From Anaerocolumna sp047777345 (GTDB lineage Bacteria; Bacillota; Clostridia; Lachnospirales; Lachnospiraceae), in the NCBI GenBank assembly GCA_047777345.1, contig JBKEEJ010000007.1, forward strand, positions 1 through 64,000: a DNA stretch of 64,000 nucleotides, in the 5' to 3' direction. This document shows, one piece after another, positions 26,486 to 34,995 of the stretch (position 1 is its first letter; each line of letters opens with the position of its first letter). A program made the translations under genes and the position numbers. The notes beneath the pieces are model-generated. The model did no database searches. It was not told where the DNA came from and saw only the letters and a list, made by a program, of their open reading frames with translations.

Positions 26486-27082
26486 GTGAGGGGAAAAAGT
26501 AAATTATCCGATTTTAGATATCTGCTTTATGCTTTCTTATTGCTGCTGACGATCATGTTTGCACTTCCATTTTACAGTGTTGATACATATTCGATTATTA
26601 AAAATACCACAAGTCATTTGGGGGCGCAGAGTTCACCTAACGCATGGATTATGAATATCTCTTTTATACTTGTCGGAATTACATGCATATTAGAAGCTTG
26701 GCTGCATTTGAGGAGATTTTTGTTTCATAAAATTTTATTAAGCATTTTTGGATTGAGCCTCATGCTCACAGGAATATTTCGGCATGCGCCAATTATTGAA
26801 GGTGTTATTTTTAATTCTATTGAAGATAAACTACATTCGATTTTCGCAACAATTGTGGGATTTTCGTTCGCTATTTATGCAGTGTCATCAGCTTTTATAG
26901 AAAAAGCCGTGAGGTATTGGATCATAGACATAGCCGTTGGGTTTACAGCAACAATTCTTTCAGTGCTAATGAGTTGCCTGCCAAATTACTCTGGCATATG
27001 GCAGAGGGCAATCTTTGTTATTTCATTTGTTTGGTTGATTTTTATGCTTGAAAGAATAAGGGCTTTCAACAAAGAAATGTGA
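26486..27082 (+). CDS. DUF998 family membrane protein
   Basis: This 198-residue protein has about six hydrophobic segments. Signs of DUF998 are TTSHLGAQSSPNAWIMN after the first segment and LTGIFRHAPI in the middle. It starts with GTG at 26486 behind TAAGGAG. The function of the family is unknown. It ends the accessory cluster and is followed by a strong terminator. Confidence 0.8.
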   Translation: MRGKSKLSDFRYLLYAFLLLLTIMFALPFYSVDTYSIIKNTTSHLGAQSSPNAWIMNISFILVGITCILEAWLHLRRFLFHKILLSIFGLSLMLTGIFRHAPIIEGVIFNSIEDKLHSIFATIVGFSFAIYAVSSAFIEKAVRYWIIDIAVGFTATILSVLMSCLPNYSGIWQRAIFVISFVWLIFMLERIRAFNKEM

Positions 27083-27110
27083 GGATTAACCACAAATCTA
27101 AATCCAAATA

Positions 27111-27152
27111 AAACAGGGCACCCTACGTTCTAATTTCGTAGAGTGCCTTGTT
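27111..27152. terminator. Bidirectional terminator
   Basis: AAACAGGGCACCCTACG pairs with CGTAGAGTGCCTTGTTT (one mismatch and two wobbles) across a loop at 27128-27135. It lies between the convergent DUF998 gene and serine recombinase gene and can serve both. Confidence 0.85.
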
Positions 27153-27163
27153 TGTTTTCAGGC

Positions 27164-28732
27164 TTATTCATCCACATCCACCGTCACGCCGGACTTGAAT
27201 TCCACGGTGAATTTATCCTCGAAGACCGTGACCTTATCAATCAACCTCCGAACAAGCTGCTTGTCGTATTCGGCGAGGGCGGTGGACTGCTTCTTTAGGA
27301 ATGTGCTCATATCAGCAATCCGCTTTTTGAGTTCATCACGGTTGGCGTTTTCAAGCAGTAGCTTCTGCTTCTGGTCACGCAGGCGGTGGATCTCGTCGCC
27401 GACTTTATCATAATCGGCATTGGAGGTAGCCAGCTTCAAAAGTTCCGTTTGCAGCTCTTCCAACCGCTTATCGATATCCGCCAAAGCCTTGTCGCTTTCA
27501 CGGCTTATAACGGTGGCGATGTTGTCCCGTAGAGTAGTGAGAAAAGAGTCTTTGTCGCAGAGCGTCTGATTGATGGCGGTGACCAGCACTTGCTCGATGG
27601 TACTTTCCAGTACCGTGCGGGCGTCGCAGAATAGGCCTGTGTTTTCTAATCGGCTGACACAGCGCCAGACGATAGACTTCTTACCTCTGTTGTTCCAATG
27701 TACCCTGCGAAAAACCTCACCGCATTTGCCGCAGATGATTATTTGAGCAAACACGTAGTTGCTGCTGAAAGTTCTGGTCTTTCCGTTCGGGCTTGTGTGC
27801 ACAATACGGCGGCGAATAAGCTCCTCCTGCACCTGCATGAAAACTTCACGCGGGATGATGGCTTCATGGCTGTTCTCTACATAGTACTGCGGAACGATAC
27901 CGTTGTTCTTGACCCGCTTCTTTGTAAGAAAATTAACCGTATAGGTTTTCTGCAAGAGCGCATCTCCGATGTACTTTTCGTTTCGTAGAATATTATTAAT
28001 GTTACTGGTGTGCCAGCGCTCATTACCTGCACCGTTTAAGATACCGTCGGCCTCTAACCCCCGGGCAATCTTTAGCATACTGGCACCCTCAAGGTATTCT
28101 CGATAAATGCGCTTTACGATTTCAGCTTCTTCGGGCACAACCACAAGGCGCTTATTCTCATCCTTGGTGTAACCGAGGAACCGTGCGCAGTTGAATTGTA
28201 TTACGCCCTGCTGATAGCGGTACTGCAGGCCCAGCTTCACGTTTTGGCTGAGCGACTGGCTCTCCTGCTGCGCAAGAGAAGCCATAATCGTTAACAGGAC
28301 TTCGCCTTTGGAATCCAATGTGTTGATGTTTTCTTTTTCAAAATAGACGGGAATGTTCTTTTCCTTTAGCTGGCGGATATATTTCAGGCAGTCCAGCGTA
28401 TTGCGCGCAAAGCGGCTGATGGACTTAGTGATTATCATATCGATTTTGCCTGCCATGCAGTCGTCGATCATTCGGTTGAACTCTTCGCGCTTCTTTGTAT
28501 TAGTGCCGGTGATGCCGTCATCGGCATAGATTCCTGCCAGAACCCAGTCCGGATGGTTCTTTATGTATGAAGTGTAGTGCTCAATCTGCGTTTCATAGCT
28601 CGTTGCCTGCTCCTCGCTGTCGGAGGAAACACGGCAATAGGCGGCTACCCGGAGTTTCGGCTTTTCCTCACCTTTACTATTGTTTGCATTCCTTCTCGGT
28701 GGAATAACTATAACATTCATATTGTTTGTCAT
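27164..28732 (-). CDS. Large serine recombinase (third of three)
   Basis: This protein of about 522 residues is a large serine integrase/recombinase. The catalytic N-terminal domain has AAYCRVSSDSEEQ (nucleophile Ser) and ISRFARNT (arginines), followed by the recombinase domain (RRLGYTKD-like, here CARFLGYTKDENKRL), a zinc ribbon (ICGKCGEVFRRVHWNN), a coiled coil (DIDKRLEELQTELLKL) and FKSGVTVD at the end. I take ATG 28732 as start; the longer frame from 28753 is possible. The gene overlaps the upstream recombinase-like gene by 56 bases. It appears intact and is the best candidate for an active integrase of this island. GC content here is visibly higher than in flanking genes. Confidence 0.93.
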   Translation of the reverse strand: MTNNMNVIVIPPRRNANNSKGEEKPKLRVAAYCRVSSDSEEQATSYETQIEHYTSYIKNHPDWVLAGIYADDGITGTNTKKREEFNRMIDDCMAGKIDMIITKSISRFARNTLDCLKYIRQLKEKNIPVYFEKENINTLDSKGEVLLTIMASLAQQESQSLSQNVKLGLQYRYQQGVIQFNCARFLGYTKDENKRLVVVPEEAEIVKRIYREYLEGASMLKIARGLEADGILNGAGNERWHTSNINNILRNEKYIGDALLQKTYTVNFLTKKRVKNNGIVPQYYVENSHEAIIPREVFMQVQEELIRRRIVHTSPNGKTRTFSSNYVFAQIIICGKCGEVFRRVHWNNRGKKSIVWRCVSRLENTGLFCDARTVLESTIEQVLVTAINQTLCDKDSFLTTLRDNIATVISRESDKALADIDKRLEELQTELLKLATSNADYDKVGDEIHRLRDQKQKLLLENANRDELKKRIADMSTFLKKQSTALAEYDKQLVRRLIDKVTVFEDKFTVEFKSGVTVDVDE

Positions 28733-29150
28733 CTTTGCACATCTCCGTTTCAATCAAGCTGTATGCATATTCTGCCTGCACAAATGGGTCGCTGTATTCC
28801 TGCGTGCTTTCCTTAAAGCGGAAGGACGTAGGAAAGGCGGCCTCTTTTTTGACTTCAGGTTTTTTGTTTCGTATTCTTTTTTCGGCGCGCCTGATGCGCT
28901 CTGATTCTGCGGCTTTGAATGTTTCAGCATCAATAATCGCAGGGTAAAATGCATCTCCCAGATAACGCGCGTTTTTAAGTATCCTCCCGACAACGGAATG
29001 AGAGGCTTTAATGCCCGCTTTTTTTGCGGCTTCGGATAGTGAATCCCCTGAAACATATGCTTGGAACAAGGCTTTTATTTGCTCTGCGGCCACATCATCG
29101 ACCACCGCTTTTCCATTTACTATACGGTAACCAAACGGTATATGGCTCAT
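28677..29150 (-). CDS. Recombinase-domain accessory protein (second of three)
   Basis: This 157-residue protein consists of a stand-alone recombinase domain (PFGYRIVNGKAVVDD...AEQIKALFQAYVSG...YLGDAFYPAIID) without the serine catalytic domain, then a charged tail. Such small partners lie between the two larger recombinases in many Firmicutes three-recombinase clusters. It starts directly after the stop of the upstream recombinase and overlaps the downstream one, so the three are translated together. Its role is unproven; DNA binding at att sites is plausible. Confidence 0.8.
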   Translation of the reverse strand: MSHIPFGYRIVNGKAVVDDVAAEQIKALFQAYVSGDSLSEAAKKAGIKASHSVVGRILKNARYLGDAFYPAIIDAETFKAAESERIRRAEKRIRNKKPEVKKEAAFPTSFRFKESTQEYSDPFVQAEYAYSLIETEMCKDDKQYECYSYSTEKECKQ

Positions 29151-30376
29151 CTATCTTGCCAGCCTTTCTTTGAGGGTTAAGCCGCATTTGAGTTCAAACG
29201 CAATCTCTTCCCGTGAAAGCACTACCACCCTTGCGACGAAACGGGTAAACAGTGCGCCGTCAAAAGCAGAAAGCGTCGAAGTTTTGGCGGCATATTGTAA
29301 AAGTGTTCCAGCCTCGGTTGCAGCTTGAAAGTCGCTGCTTAGCAGCTGCGTTATAGATTCTTTTTGCCGGCGAAGCCGTTCAGCTTCTTGCAGCAGATCA
29401 TTATTGCTTTTATTGTATATAGCGGGCTCGAGATAGCCTTTAGCCATCAGCTCTACCAGCACATTCCGCTGCAATGCGTTTTCTTCCAAGCTTTTGTCAA
29501 TCGCTTTAATTGCCTCGATTGCATTTTCTGAGTTCATCCCTCTCAATGCATTGAAAAGAGGCCTTAGGACTGCTTCATGCCCGAATATGAGCTTGTTCAT
29601 CATGGTAACAAACGCAAATTCAATATCAGCTTGAGGCACATATTTCATTGAGCATTTTTCGATATCCATGATATGTGTGGAGCAGCACCACGCAATCCTG
29701 TGCCTGCCGGTTGCGTGGGTCCTGCGCTTGAACACCCCTCCGCACTGGCCGCAGATAATTTTCCCTGAAAATGGGTATCTGTTTTGATACTTGCTGTTGT
29801 TTTTTTCAAGGCCATATTCCTTGCAGTGCTGATCTATGACAGCCTGTGCGGCTTCAAAAGTTTCGCGGCTGACAATTGGGTCGTGATGGTTTGTTGCAAA
29901 GTATTGATTGCATTCACCCTTATTGCGGCGTCGGTTGAAGTTATCGTCAGTATAATACTTCTGGAAAAGCGCATCGCCCACGTATTTTTCGTTTCTAACC
30001 ATGTCGATTATGGTTTTTGAAGTCCATTTGCTATTCCTCTTTGTCGGTATCATTCGATCGTTTAGAACTTTAGCGATTTTTTGTGCGCCTTTGCCGGATA
30101 AAATCTCAGAAAAGATAAACCGCACAATCTCGGCTTGGCTTTCATTTACGACAAGCTTGCCATCTAAAACATCGTAGCCGTATGGCGCATATGATATTTT
30201 AAATAAACCATTTTGAAACCTGCGCTTAAGGGCCCACTTGTTGTTTTTTGAGTTTGTGTTTCTAAGCTCTCAATCTGCCCGCTGTTATCAGTTGAAACCC
30301 GGCAATATGCGGCAACGCGCTGCTTAGGCATGTCTTTTGACTTTTTCACGTTCGGCTGTATTTTTATTACATTCAA
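29151..30376 (-). pseudogene. Large serine recombinase with catalytic domain deleted (first of three)
   Basis: The gene starts at about 30376 (TTG behind GGGGGTGAT) with IKIQPNVKKSKDMPKQRVAAYCRVSTDNSG, reaching SLETQ, and then loses frame. From about 30240 it continues in another frame as WALKRRFQNGLFKISYAPYGYD, the recombinase domain, through a zinc ribbon (ICGQCGGVFKRR) to the stop at 29151. Roughly 120 residues of the catalytic domain between SLETQ and WALKRR are missing, probably through a small direct repeat (AAACACAAAC). It keeps the nucleophile Ser but not the rest of the active site, so it cannot recombine by itself. Confidence 0.85.
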
Positions 30377-30436
30377 TTCATCACCCCCATGCTTTCCGAA
30401 GCGTTGTGAGGATATTACCTCTAACACCGGATTATA

Positions 30437-30643
30437 TCAACGGGTTTTCGGCAATATGTCGGCAAGCATGGGTGAGAAAAATTTGCGGTTTAGCTCGGAT
30501 ATTTTGTCAAACTCGGACAAGGAAATAAGCCCCGACTCAAGCAAGGCTTTAAGCATCTGCTGCGCCCTTGCGTAATCAACCTCACGCTGCAGCTGCTCAT
30601 GTGTAGTGGTTCTTCTCTCATGGATCTCATCAGTATTGTTCAT
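30437..30643 (-). CDS. SHOCT-domain small protein upstream of recombinases
   Basis: This 68-residue protein contains a short C-terminal-type helical domain (AQQMLKALLESGLISLSEFDKI) matching the SHOCT family. The start at 30643 is behind GGGAGGC; the longer frame to 30673 lacks a ribosome binding site. The same small gene commonly precedes three-recombinase clusters, and here it reads into them with the gap at 30377-30436. It may regulate or assist recombination; no direct evidence. Confidence 0.75.
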   Translation of the reverse strand: MNNTDEIHERRTTTHEQLQREVDYARAQQMLKALLESGLISLSEFDKISELNRKFFSPMLADILPKTR

Positions 30644-30727
30644 AGAATAAATGCCTCCCACGATTTTTACCATTCACTACACAATGGAGCACACAGTGCT
30701 GATTGAACGAAAATACAAACAAAAAAA

Positions 30728-30758
30728 TGCCTATCAAAGGAGAGACCCTCGATAGGCA
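30728..30758. promoter_or_regulatory. Inverted repeat at the edge of the long repeat
   Basis: TGCCTATC (30728-30735) and GATAGGCA (30751-30758) form an 8-bp stem around AAAGGAGAGACCCTC. It lies between the divergent SHOCT gene and the second long repeat, 18 bases before the repeat begins. It could be a terminator-like structure or the remains of an attachment site; no U-tract follows strongly. Confidence 0.4.
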
Positions 30759-30790
30759 ATTCTCTTTATTCACCGTAAGGAGGGAAATCG

Positions 30791-31477
30791 ATGGCTGATA
30801 TAACAGAAATCCGTGAATTGGCCCAAAAGCTCAACCTTTGGAATATCGCAAGGGGATACATTGATTTGAACGATGAGAAACTATCAAACCTTGACTATCT
30901 TAAGATGGTGTTAGAAAAAGAATTGGAGATTAGGGCCAGACAAAAACACACCAAGCTGAGGAAGGCAAGTAAGCTTCCAAACAAAGCATTTGACGCATCG
31001 AACTCAAACAAGGGCTTAAAATGGCAGATTAAACAGTTATCCAACCTGACATGGCTTAAGAAAGAGCAAAACTTAATCCTGCTGGGAAAATGCGGGACGG
31101 GTAAGACCGGTCTTGCAGCGCAACTTGGAGAAACTGCAATCAGCAATGGATATAAAACCTATTATGCGCCTTTTGATAATTTTATCGCAGTGGCAGAAAA
31201 GAAAGCCACAAATCCAAAAGCAGAAGCGATCTTTTCTTATATGCAGGAATGTGACTTAATTATTATTGATGATGTCTTTTATGTGGAACCAACCAGGGCA
31301 GAACTGCAGGTTTTCTACCGGGCAGTTACCTTTCTTAATGAAGCCAGAAGCATTATTTTTATAACCAATCGTGAACTGTCAGCATGGATAGATGCAGTTG
31401 AAGACAAGCACCTTTGCCAGACTTTATTGGACAGAATGACGGTCAATTGTCAAATTGTTCGTCTGACTGACAAGTAA
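30791..31477 (+). CDS. istB: IstB ATPase, second copy without istA
   Basis: This 228-residue protein is nearly identical to IstB at 13485-14171 (three substitutions, in ASNSNKG, LKKEQN and NGYKTY). Walker A and B are intact. No transposase precedes it; the upstream 13 bases include only the shared ribosome binding site. It could still supply IstB for the intact copy, but it cannot move alone. Its presence defines the right-hand member of the long direct repeat. Confidence 0.92.
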   Translation: MADITEIRELAQKLNLWNIARGYIDLNDEKLSNLDYLKMVLEKELEIRARQKHTKLRKASKLPNKAFDASNSNKGLKWQIKQLSNLTWLKKEQNLILLGKCGTGKTGLAAQLGETAISNGYKTYYAPFDNFIAVAEKKATNPKAEAIFSYMQECDLIIIDDVFYVEPTRAELQVFYRAVTFLNEARSIIFITNRELSAWIDAVEDKHLCQTLLDRMTVNCQIVRLTDK

Positions 31478-31696
31478 ATAAAAACACTCACTTCTTTTTT
31501 AACAGGGGCAAATACCTCGTTTGAAAACAATGCCGAAAAACGGCTTAAAATAGATGCAAAAAATCTCACGAAATTCAAAGAACTGCTTAACTTTTGAGAT
31601 TTTCTGCAGTTTATAGGGTAGGGGGGTCTAAATCTCTACCACTTTTCACCCCGGAAACGGGCGGGGGGTCACGCGCGAAAAATCGCAGTTTCAAAC

Positions 31697-32050
31697 GTGA
31701 AGAAGAATATTGAAACCGTATTAAGCGAGGATTTGGATGAGAGTACAGCAGATATTGATAAAAGGCTGGAAGAACTCCAAACCGAGTTAATCCAAAAGGC
31801 AAATTCAAAAGAGGCATATGATAATATTGTCAATGAGATTTACAGGTTGCGAGATTTAAGGCAAGAAACACTTTCAAGAAACGCTCTCCGTCAAGATAAG
31901 AGGGATCGGGACTTTCTTAACACGCAAACCGGTGATATTACGGAGTTTGATGATAAACTGGTTAGAAAATTAGTTGAAAAAGCGATTGTATATGATGACA
32001 ATATAGTGGTTGAGTTTAAGTCGGGGTTAGAAATAGTAGTGAATCTATAA
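31697..32050 (+). pseudogene. Large serine recombinase tail, second copy
   Basis: This 117-residue open frame matches the coiled-coil and C-terminal part of large serine recombinases (DIDKRLEELQTELIQKA, FKSGLEIVV). Compared with the remnant at 14391-14954 it has lost the zinc-ribbon region and four residues (IAEM) before DFLNTQTG. It has no start of its own and is joined to the G-run segment by a deletion near 31698. A strong terminator follows at 32068. Confidence 0.8.
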
Positions 32051-32067
32051 GATTGTAATAAGAGATT

Positions 32068-32109
32068 GCTGCCAGTTGAGGAGGAAACCTTCTTAATTGG
32101 CGGCTTTTT
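32068..32109 (+). terminator. Strong intrinsic terminator before the pst operon
   Basis: A stem of about 17 bp (GCTGCCAGTT...AATTGGCGGC extended by GAGGAGG/CCTTCTT with wobbles, 32068-32104) and loop AAA, followed by TTTTTA. It isolates the phosphate operon from the mobile region. Confidence 0.88.
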
Positions 32110-32126
32110 AATCTGAGAAAAGGGTG

Positions 32127-32154
32127 TTACGTGAGATTTTACATAGATTTAACC
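32127..32154 (+). promoter_or_regulatory. Tandem PhoP-type hexamers upstream of pstS
   Basis: TTACGT-N5-TTTACA-N5-TTAACC at 32127, 32138 and 32149 repeat with an exact 11-bp period. Bacillus PhoP sites are TT(A/T)A(C/T)A repeats spaced by 5 bases, so the second and third hexamers each match 5 of 6. A likely -10 (TACTAT) follows near 32173. This points to phosphate control by the PhoP encoded at 36392. Confidence 0.6.
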
Positions 32155-32233
32155 TTAACCTGCCTTTAGATTTTACTATTCTGCTGTAGTATTTGAATTG
32201 TAAAAAAACTGGAGGAAAAGGAGAAAAAACGTT

Positions 32234-33088
32234 ATGAAAAAGATGAAAAGAATTGTATTGACCGTAACCATACTGGCACTCTTTTTTACAGGCTGTGCAA
32301 CTGGAGGTGGTAATGAAATTGCAGTTGTTTCCCGGGAAGATGGTTCGGGCACCAGAGGAGCATTTATTGAACTTTTTGGAATTGAAGAAAAGGATGCAAA
32401 TGGGAATAAGGTAGATAATACAACAGACAAAGCAATCGTAGTAAACAGTACTTCCACCGTAATGACCACAGTAGCCGGCAATAAGAACTCCATAGGGTAT
32501 ATCTCCCTGGGTTCTTTGAATGATACTGTCAAAGCAGTTAAAGTTGATGGAATAGAACCCACTGTTGAAAATATTAAAAACAATACTTACAAGGTTTTCA
32601 GGCCTTTTAATATCGCAACCAAGGAAAATCCCGGCGAACTGACTCAGGATTTTATCAGCTTTATCCTTAGCAGTGACGGACAAAAGGTAATTGAAGAAAA
32701 TGGTTATATTGCTTCTTCAGAGGAAGGCCCTTACAGCGGCACGAAGCCATCTGGCAAAATAGTAGTTGCGGGATCTTCCTCAGTAACACCGGTCATGGAA
32801 AAGTTGAAAGAGGCATATTTGAAGTTGAATACCAATGCAGAAATTGAAATACAACTCAGTGATTCCACAACTGGCATGAACTCGGTCATGGAAGGAACCT
32901 GTGATATCGGTATGGCATCCAGAGAGTTGAAAGAGAGCGAATTGAAAAGATTAAAACCAATAGTTATAGCCATGGATGGACTTGCTATCATTGTAAACAA
33001 GGAAAACTCAATAAGTAATTTAAAAAGTGACCAAATTAGGGGTATTTTCAAAGGAGAAATTGTCTCCTGGAATGAGATTATTGAGTAA
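32234..33088 (+). CDS. pstS: Phosphate-binding lipoprotein PstS, circularly permuted
   Basis: PstS binds phosphate outside the membrane and delivers it to PstCAB. The 284-residue protein has a lipoprotein signal (VTILALFFTGCAT; lipid Cys about residue 19). The domain order is unusual: VVSREDGSGTRGAF comes first (about residues 32-45), then IGYISLGSLND, then KIVVAGSSSVTPVMEKL (about 174-190), GMASRELK, and it ends IFKGEIVSWNEIIE. In standard PstS the GSSSV half is N-terminal and the SREDGSGTR half C-terminal. All phosphate-contact segments are present, so it should fold as a permuted two-lobe protein. GGAGGAAAAGGAG precedes the start. Confidence 0.92.
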   Translation: MKKMKRIVLTVTILALFFTGCATGGGNEIAVVSREDGSGTRGAFIELFGIEEKDANGNKVDNTTDKAIVVNSTSTVMTTVAGNKNSIGYISLGSLNDTVKAVKVDGIEPTVENIKNNTYKVFRPFNIATKENPGELTQDFISFILSSDGQKVIEENGYIASSEEGPYSGTKPSGKIVVAGSSSVTPVMEKLKEAYLKLNTNAEIEIQLSDSTTGMNSVMEGTCDIGMASRELKESELKRLKPIVIAMDGLAIIVNKENSISNLKSDQIRGIFKGEIVSWNEIIE

Positions 33089-33150
33089 GCCGACTGGTGC
33101 AACATTTGCCAGATCAGATTTTCGCGTGGTTGTTAAGGGGTTGAGTGTTT

Positions 33151-34005
33151 ATGTCAAAATATAAAGAAAGTATAATGAAGACAATATTTTTCGTGGCAGC
33201 CTGTACATCTATTCTGGCTGTTGCACTTATATGTTTATTTCTATTTATAAATGGTATCCCTGCTATGACTAAGATCGGAATATTTGATTTTCTGATGGGC
33301 ACAACATGGAAACCAAATAATACACCTCCTTCATTTGGTATTTTACCCATGATCCTGGGAAGCATCTATGTAACAGCCGGCGCTGCGGTCATCGGAGTAC
33401 CCATAGGAATTTTAACAGCTGTATTCATGGCCCATTATTGTCCCCCAAAGCTTTACCGCATCTTGAAACCTGCCATAAACTTGCTCGCAGGTATTCCTTC
33501 CATAGTATACGGATTTTTCGGGCTTGTAGTGATAGTACCCTTTATCCGCGATACCTTTGGGGGTGCAGGCAGCAGCATGCTGGCGGCATCCATTCTCTTA
33601 GGCATCATGATTCTGCCTACGATTGTAGGTATAAGCGAATCAGCAATCAGAGCCATACCCCAAAGTTATTATGAGGGTGCGCTGGCTCTCGGTGCAAGTC
33701 ACGAGAGAAGCATCTTTTTTGTAATTCTTCCGGCAGCAAAATCCGGTATCATGGCTGCTATAGTCTTAGGGATAGGCAGAGCCATAGGAGAGACCATGGC
33801 AGTCATCATGGTTGCAGGAAACCAGGCAAGAATGCCTGCCGGGTTGTTGAAAGGCGTTAGAACACTTACAGCCAATATAATAATTGAAATGGGCTATGCT
33901 GCGGAGTTACATAGAGAGGCTCTGATCGCGACAAGTGTTGTGCTATTTGTATTCATTCTTATTATAAATTTGTTACTGTCATTGCTTAAAAGGAGGACTG
34001 GCTGA
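33151..34005 (+). CDS. pstC: Phosphate ABC transporter permease PstC
   Basis: This permease subunit of about 284 residues has six membrane segments and the ABC permease EAA loop in GALALGASHERSIFFVILPAAKSG, followed by GIGRAIGETMAV (Arg-Glu pair typical of PstC). ATG 33151 is preferred over GTG 33145 because AAGGGGTTGAG is better spaced. Its stop overlaps the pstA start (TGATG). Confidence 0.95.
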   Translation: MSKYKESIMKTIFFVAACTSILAVALICLFLFINGIPAMTKIGIFDFLMGTTWKPNNTPPSFGILPMILGSIYVTAGAAVIGVPIGILTAVFMAHYCPPKLYRILKPAINLLAGIPSIVYGFFGLVVIVPFIRDTFGGAGSSMLAASILLGIMILPTIVGISESAIRAIPQSYYEGALALGASHERSIFFVILPAAKSGIMAAIVLGIGRAIGETMAVIMVAGNQARMPAGLLKGVRTLTANIIIEMGYAAELHREALIATSVVLFVFILIINLLLSLLKRRTG

Positions 34006-34880
34006 TGGAATCCATCAACAAACGATCATATATGCAAAAGCTCAAGGCTTATAAGCGAAATCCTATATCGCTGGTTCTATCCCTTTTAGTAATGCTATCA
34101 ACTATTCTTACGATAGGTATTTTGCTCTTTTTGATTGGGTATATCATGATCAAGGGAATACCCAATATCAAGCCTGAATTGTTTCAGTGGGAATACAACA
34201 CCTTAAACGTGTCACTGATGCCGGCTTTAATTAATACGGTTATCATGACGCTCATTTCGCTGCTGATTGCAGCACCTATAGGAGTTTTTTCTGCTATCTA
34301 TCTGGTTGAATATGCAAAAAAAGGCAACAAGTTGGTTAGCATAATCAGAATTACTGCCGAAACACTGTCAGGGATTCCGTCAATCGTTTACGGTCTGTTT
34401 GGCTTGCTGTTCTTTGTAACCGCTCTTGGTTGGGGAATGTCTCTCCTGGCAGGGGCATTCACACTGTCAATCATGATTCTGCCACTTATTATGCGTACCA
34501 CTGAGGAAGCATTAAAAGCAGTTCCTAATTCGTATCGGGAAGGCAGTTATGGGCTGGGCGCAGGAAAGCTAAGGACTGTATTTAAAATCGTTTTACCCTC
34601 TGCAATGCCTGGCATTTTGGCCGGCGTCATCCTGGGCATCGGAAGGATTGTAGGAGAAAGCGCCGCGTTAATCTATACGGCTGGAACTGTAGCTGAAATA
34701 CCAAAGGGCAGCGATTTTCTGTTTGATTCTACCCGAACATTATCGGTTCATATGTACGCACTTACCAGCGAAGGGTTGTATGTAGACCAGTCTTATGCAA
34801 CTGCTGTAATACTGTTTATAATCGTGGTATTGATTAACTGCCTCGCAGGGTTTATATCAAAGAAACTGTCAAAAGTCTAA
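34005..34880 (+). CDS. pstA: Phosphate ABC transporter permease PstA
   Basis: This is the second permease subunit, 291 residues with six membrane segments, the EAA loop GSYGLGAGKLRTVFKIVLPSAMPG and GIGRIVGESAALIYT. It pairs with PstC to form the channel. Translation is coupled to pstC by overlapping stop and start codons. GGAGG of the pstC 3' end serves as ribosome binding site. Confidence 0.95.
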   Translation: MESINKRSYMQKLKAYKRNPISLVLSLLVMLSTILTIGILLFLIGYIMIKGIPNIKPELFQWEYNTLNVSLMPALINTVIMTLISLLIAAPIGVFSAIYLVEYAKKGNKLVSIIRITAETLSGIPSIVYGLFGLLFFVTALGWGMSLLAGAFTLSIMILPLIMRTTEEALKAVPNSYREGSYGLGAGKLRTVFKIVLPSAMPGILAGVILGIGRIVGESAALIYTAGTVAEIPKGSDFLFDSTRTLSVHMYALTSEGLYVDQSYATAVILFIIVVLINCLAGFISKKLSKV

Positions 34881-34884
34881 GGCG

Positions 34885-34970
34885 CTATTTGAAAGGCACC
34901 AGGCGATTCTTGATACCAGGGACCAGATATCAGATACAAGCCGCTGGATACCAGACTTTAATTGCCGGAA
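34885..34970. repeat. ACCAG-rich degenerate repeats between pstA and pstB
   Basis: Within 85 bases CACCAGGCG, GATACCAGGG, ACCAGATATCAGATA, CTGGATACCAG recur, variations on GATACCAG with a short inverted form. The 115-base gap is unusual because every other junction of the operon overlaps. It might be an intra-operon RNA structure that lowers pstB relative to the permeases, or a mobile scrap. Confidence 0.5.
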
Positions 34971-34995
34971 GAAACGGGGGTAAAAAGGAAAAGAT

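Larger units (their letters stand above)
30777..32050 (+). repeat. Long direct repeat, copy 2
   Basis: This is the second copy of the block at 13471-14954, in the same orientation. Identity begins at AAGGAGGG just before istB, without any istA, and continues through the G-run segment to TTTCAAACG at about 31698. About 195 bases are then missing relative to copy 1 and identity resumes at GAAGAATATTGAAACC, ending with the recombinase stop. The recombinase part is more diverged than the istB part. Confidence 0.85.
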
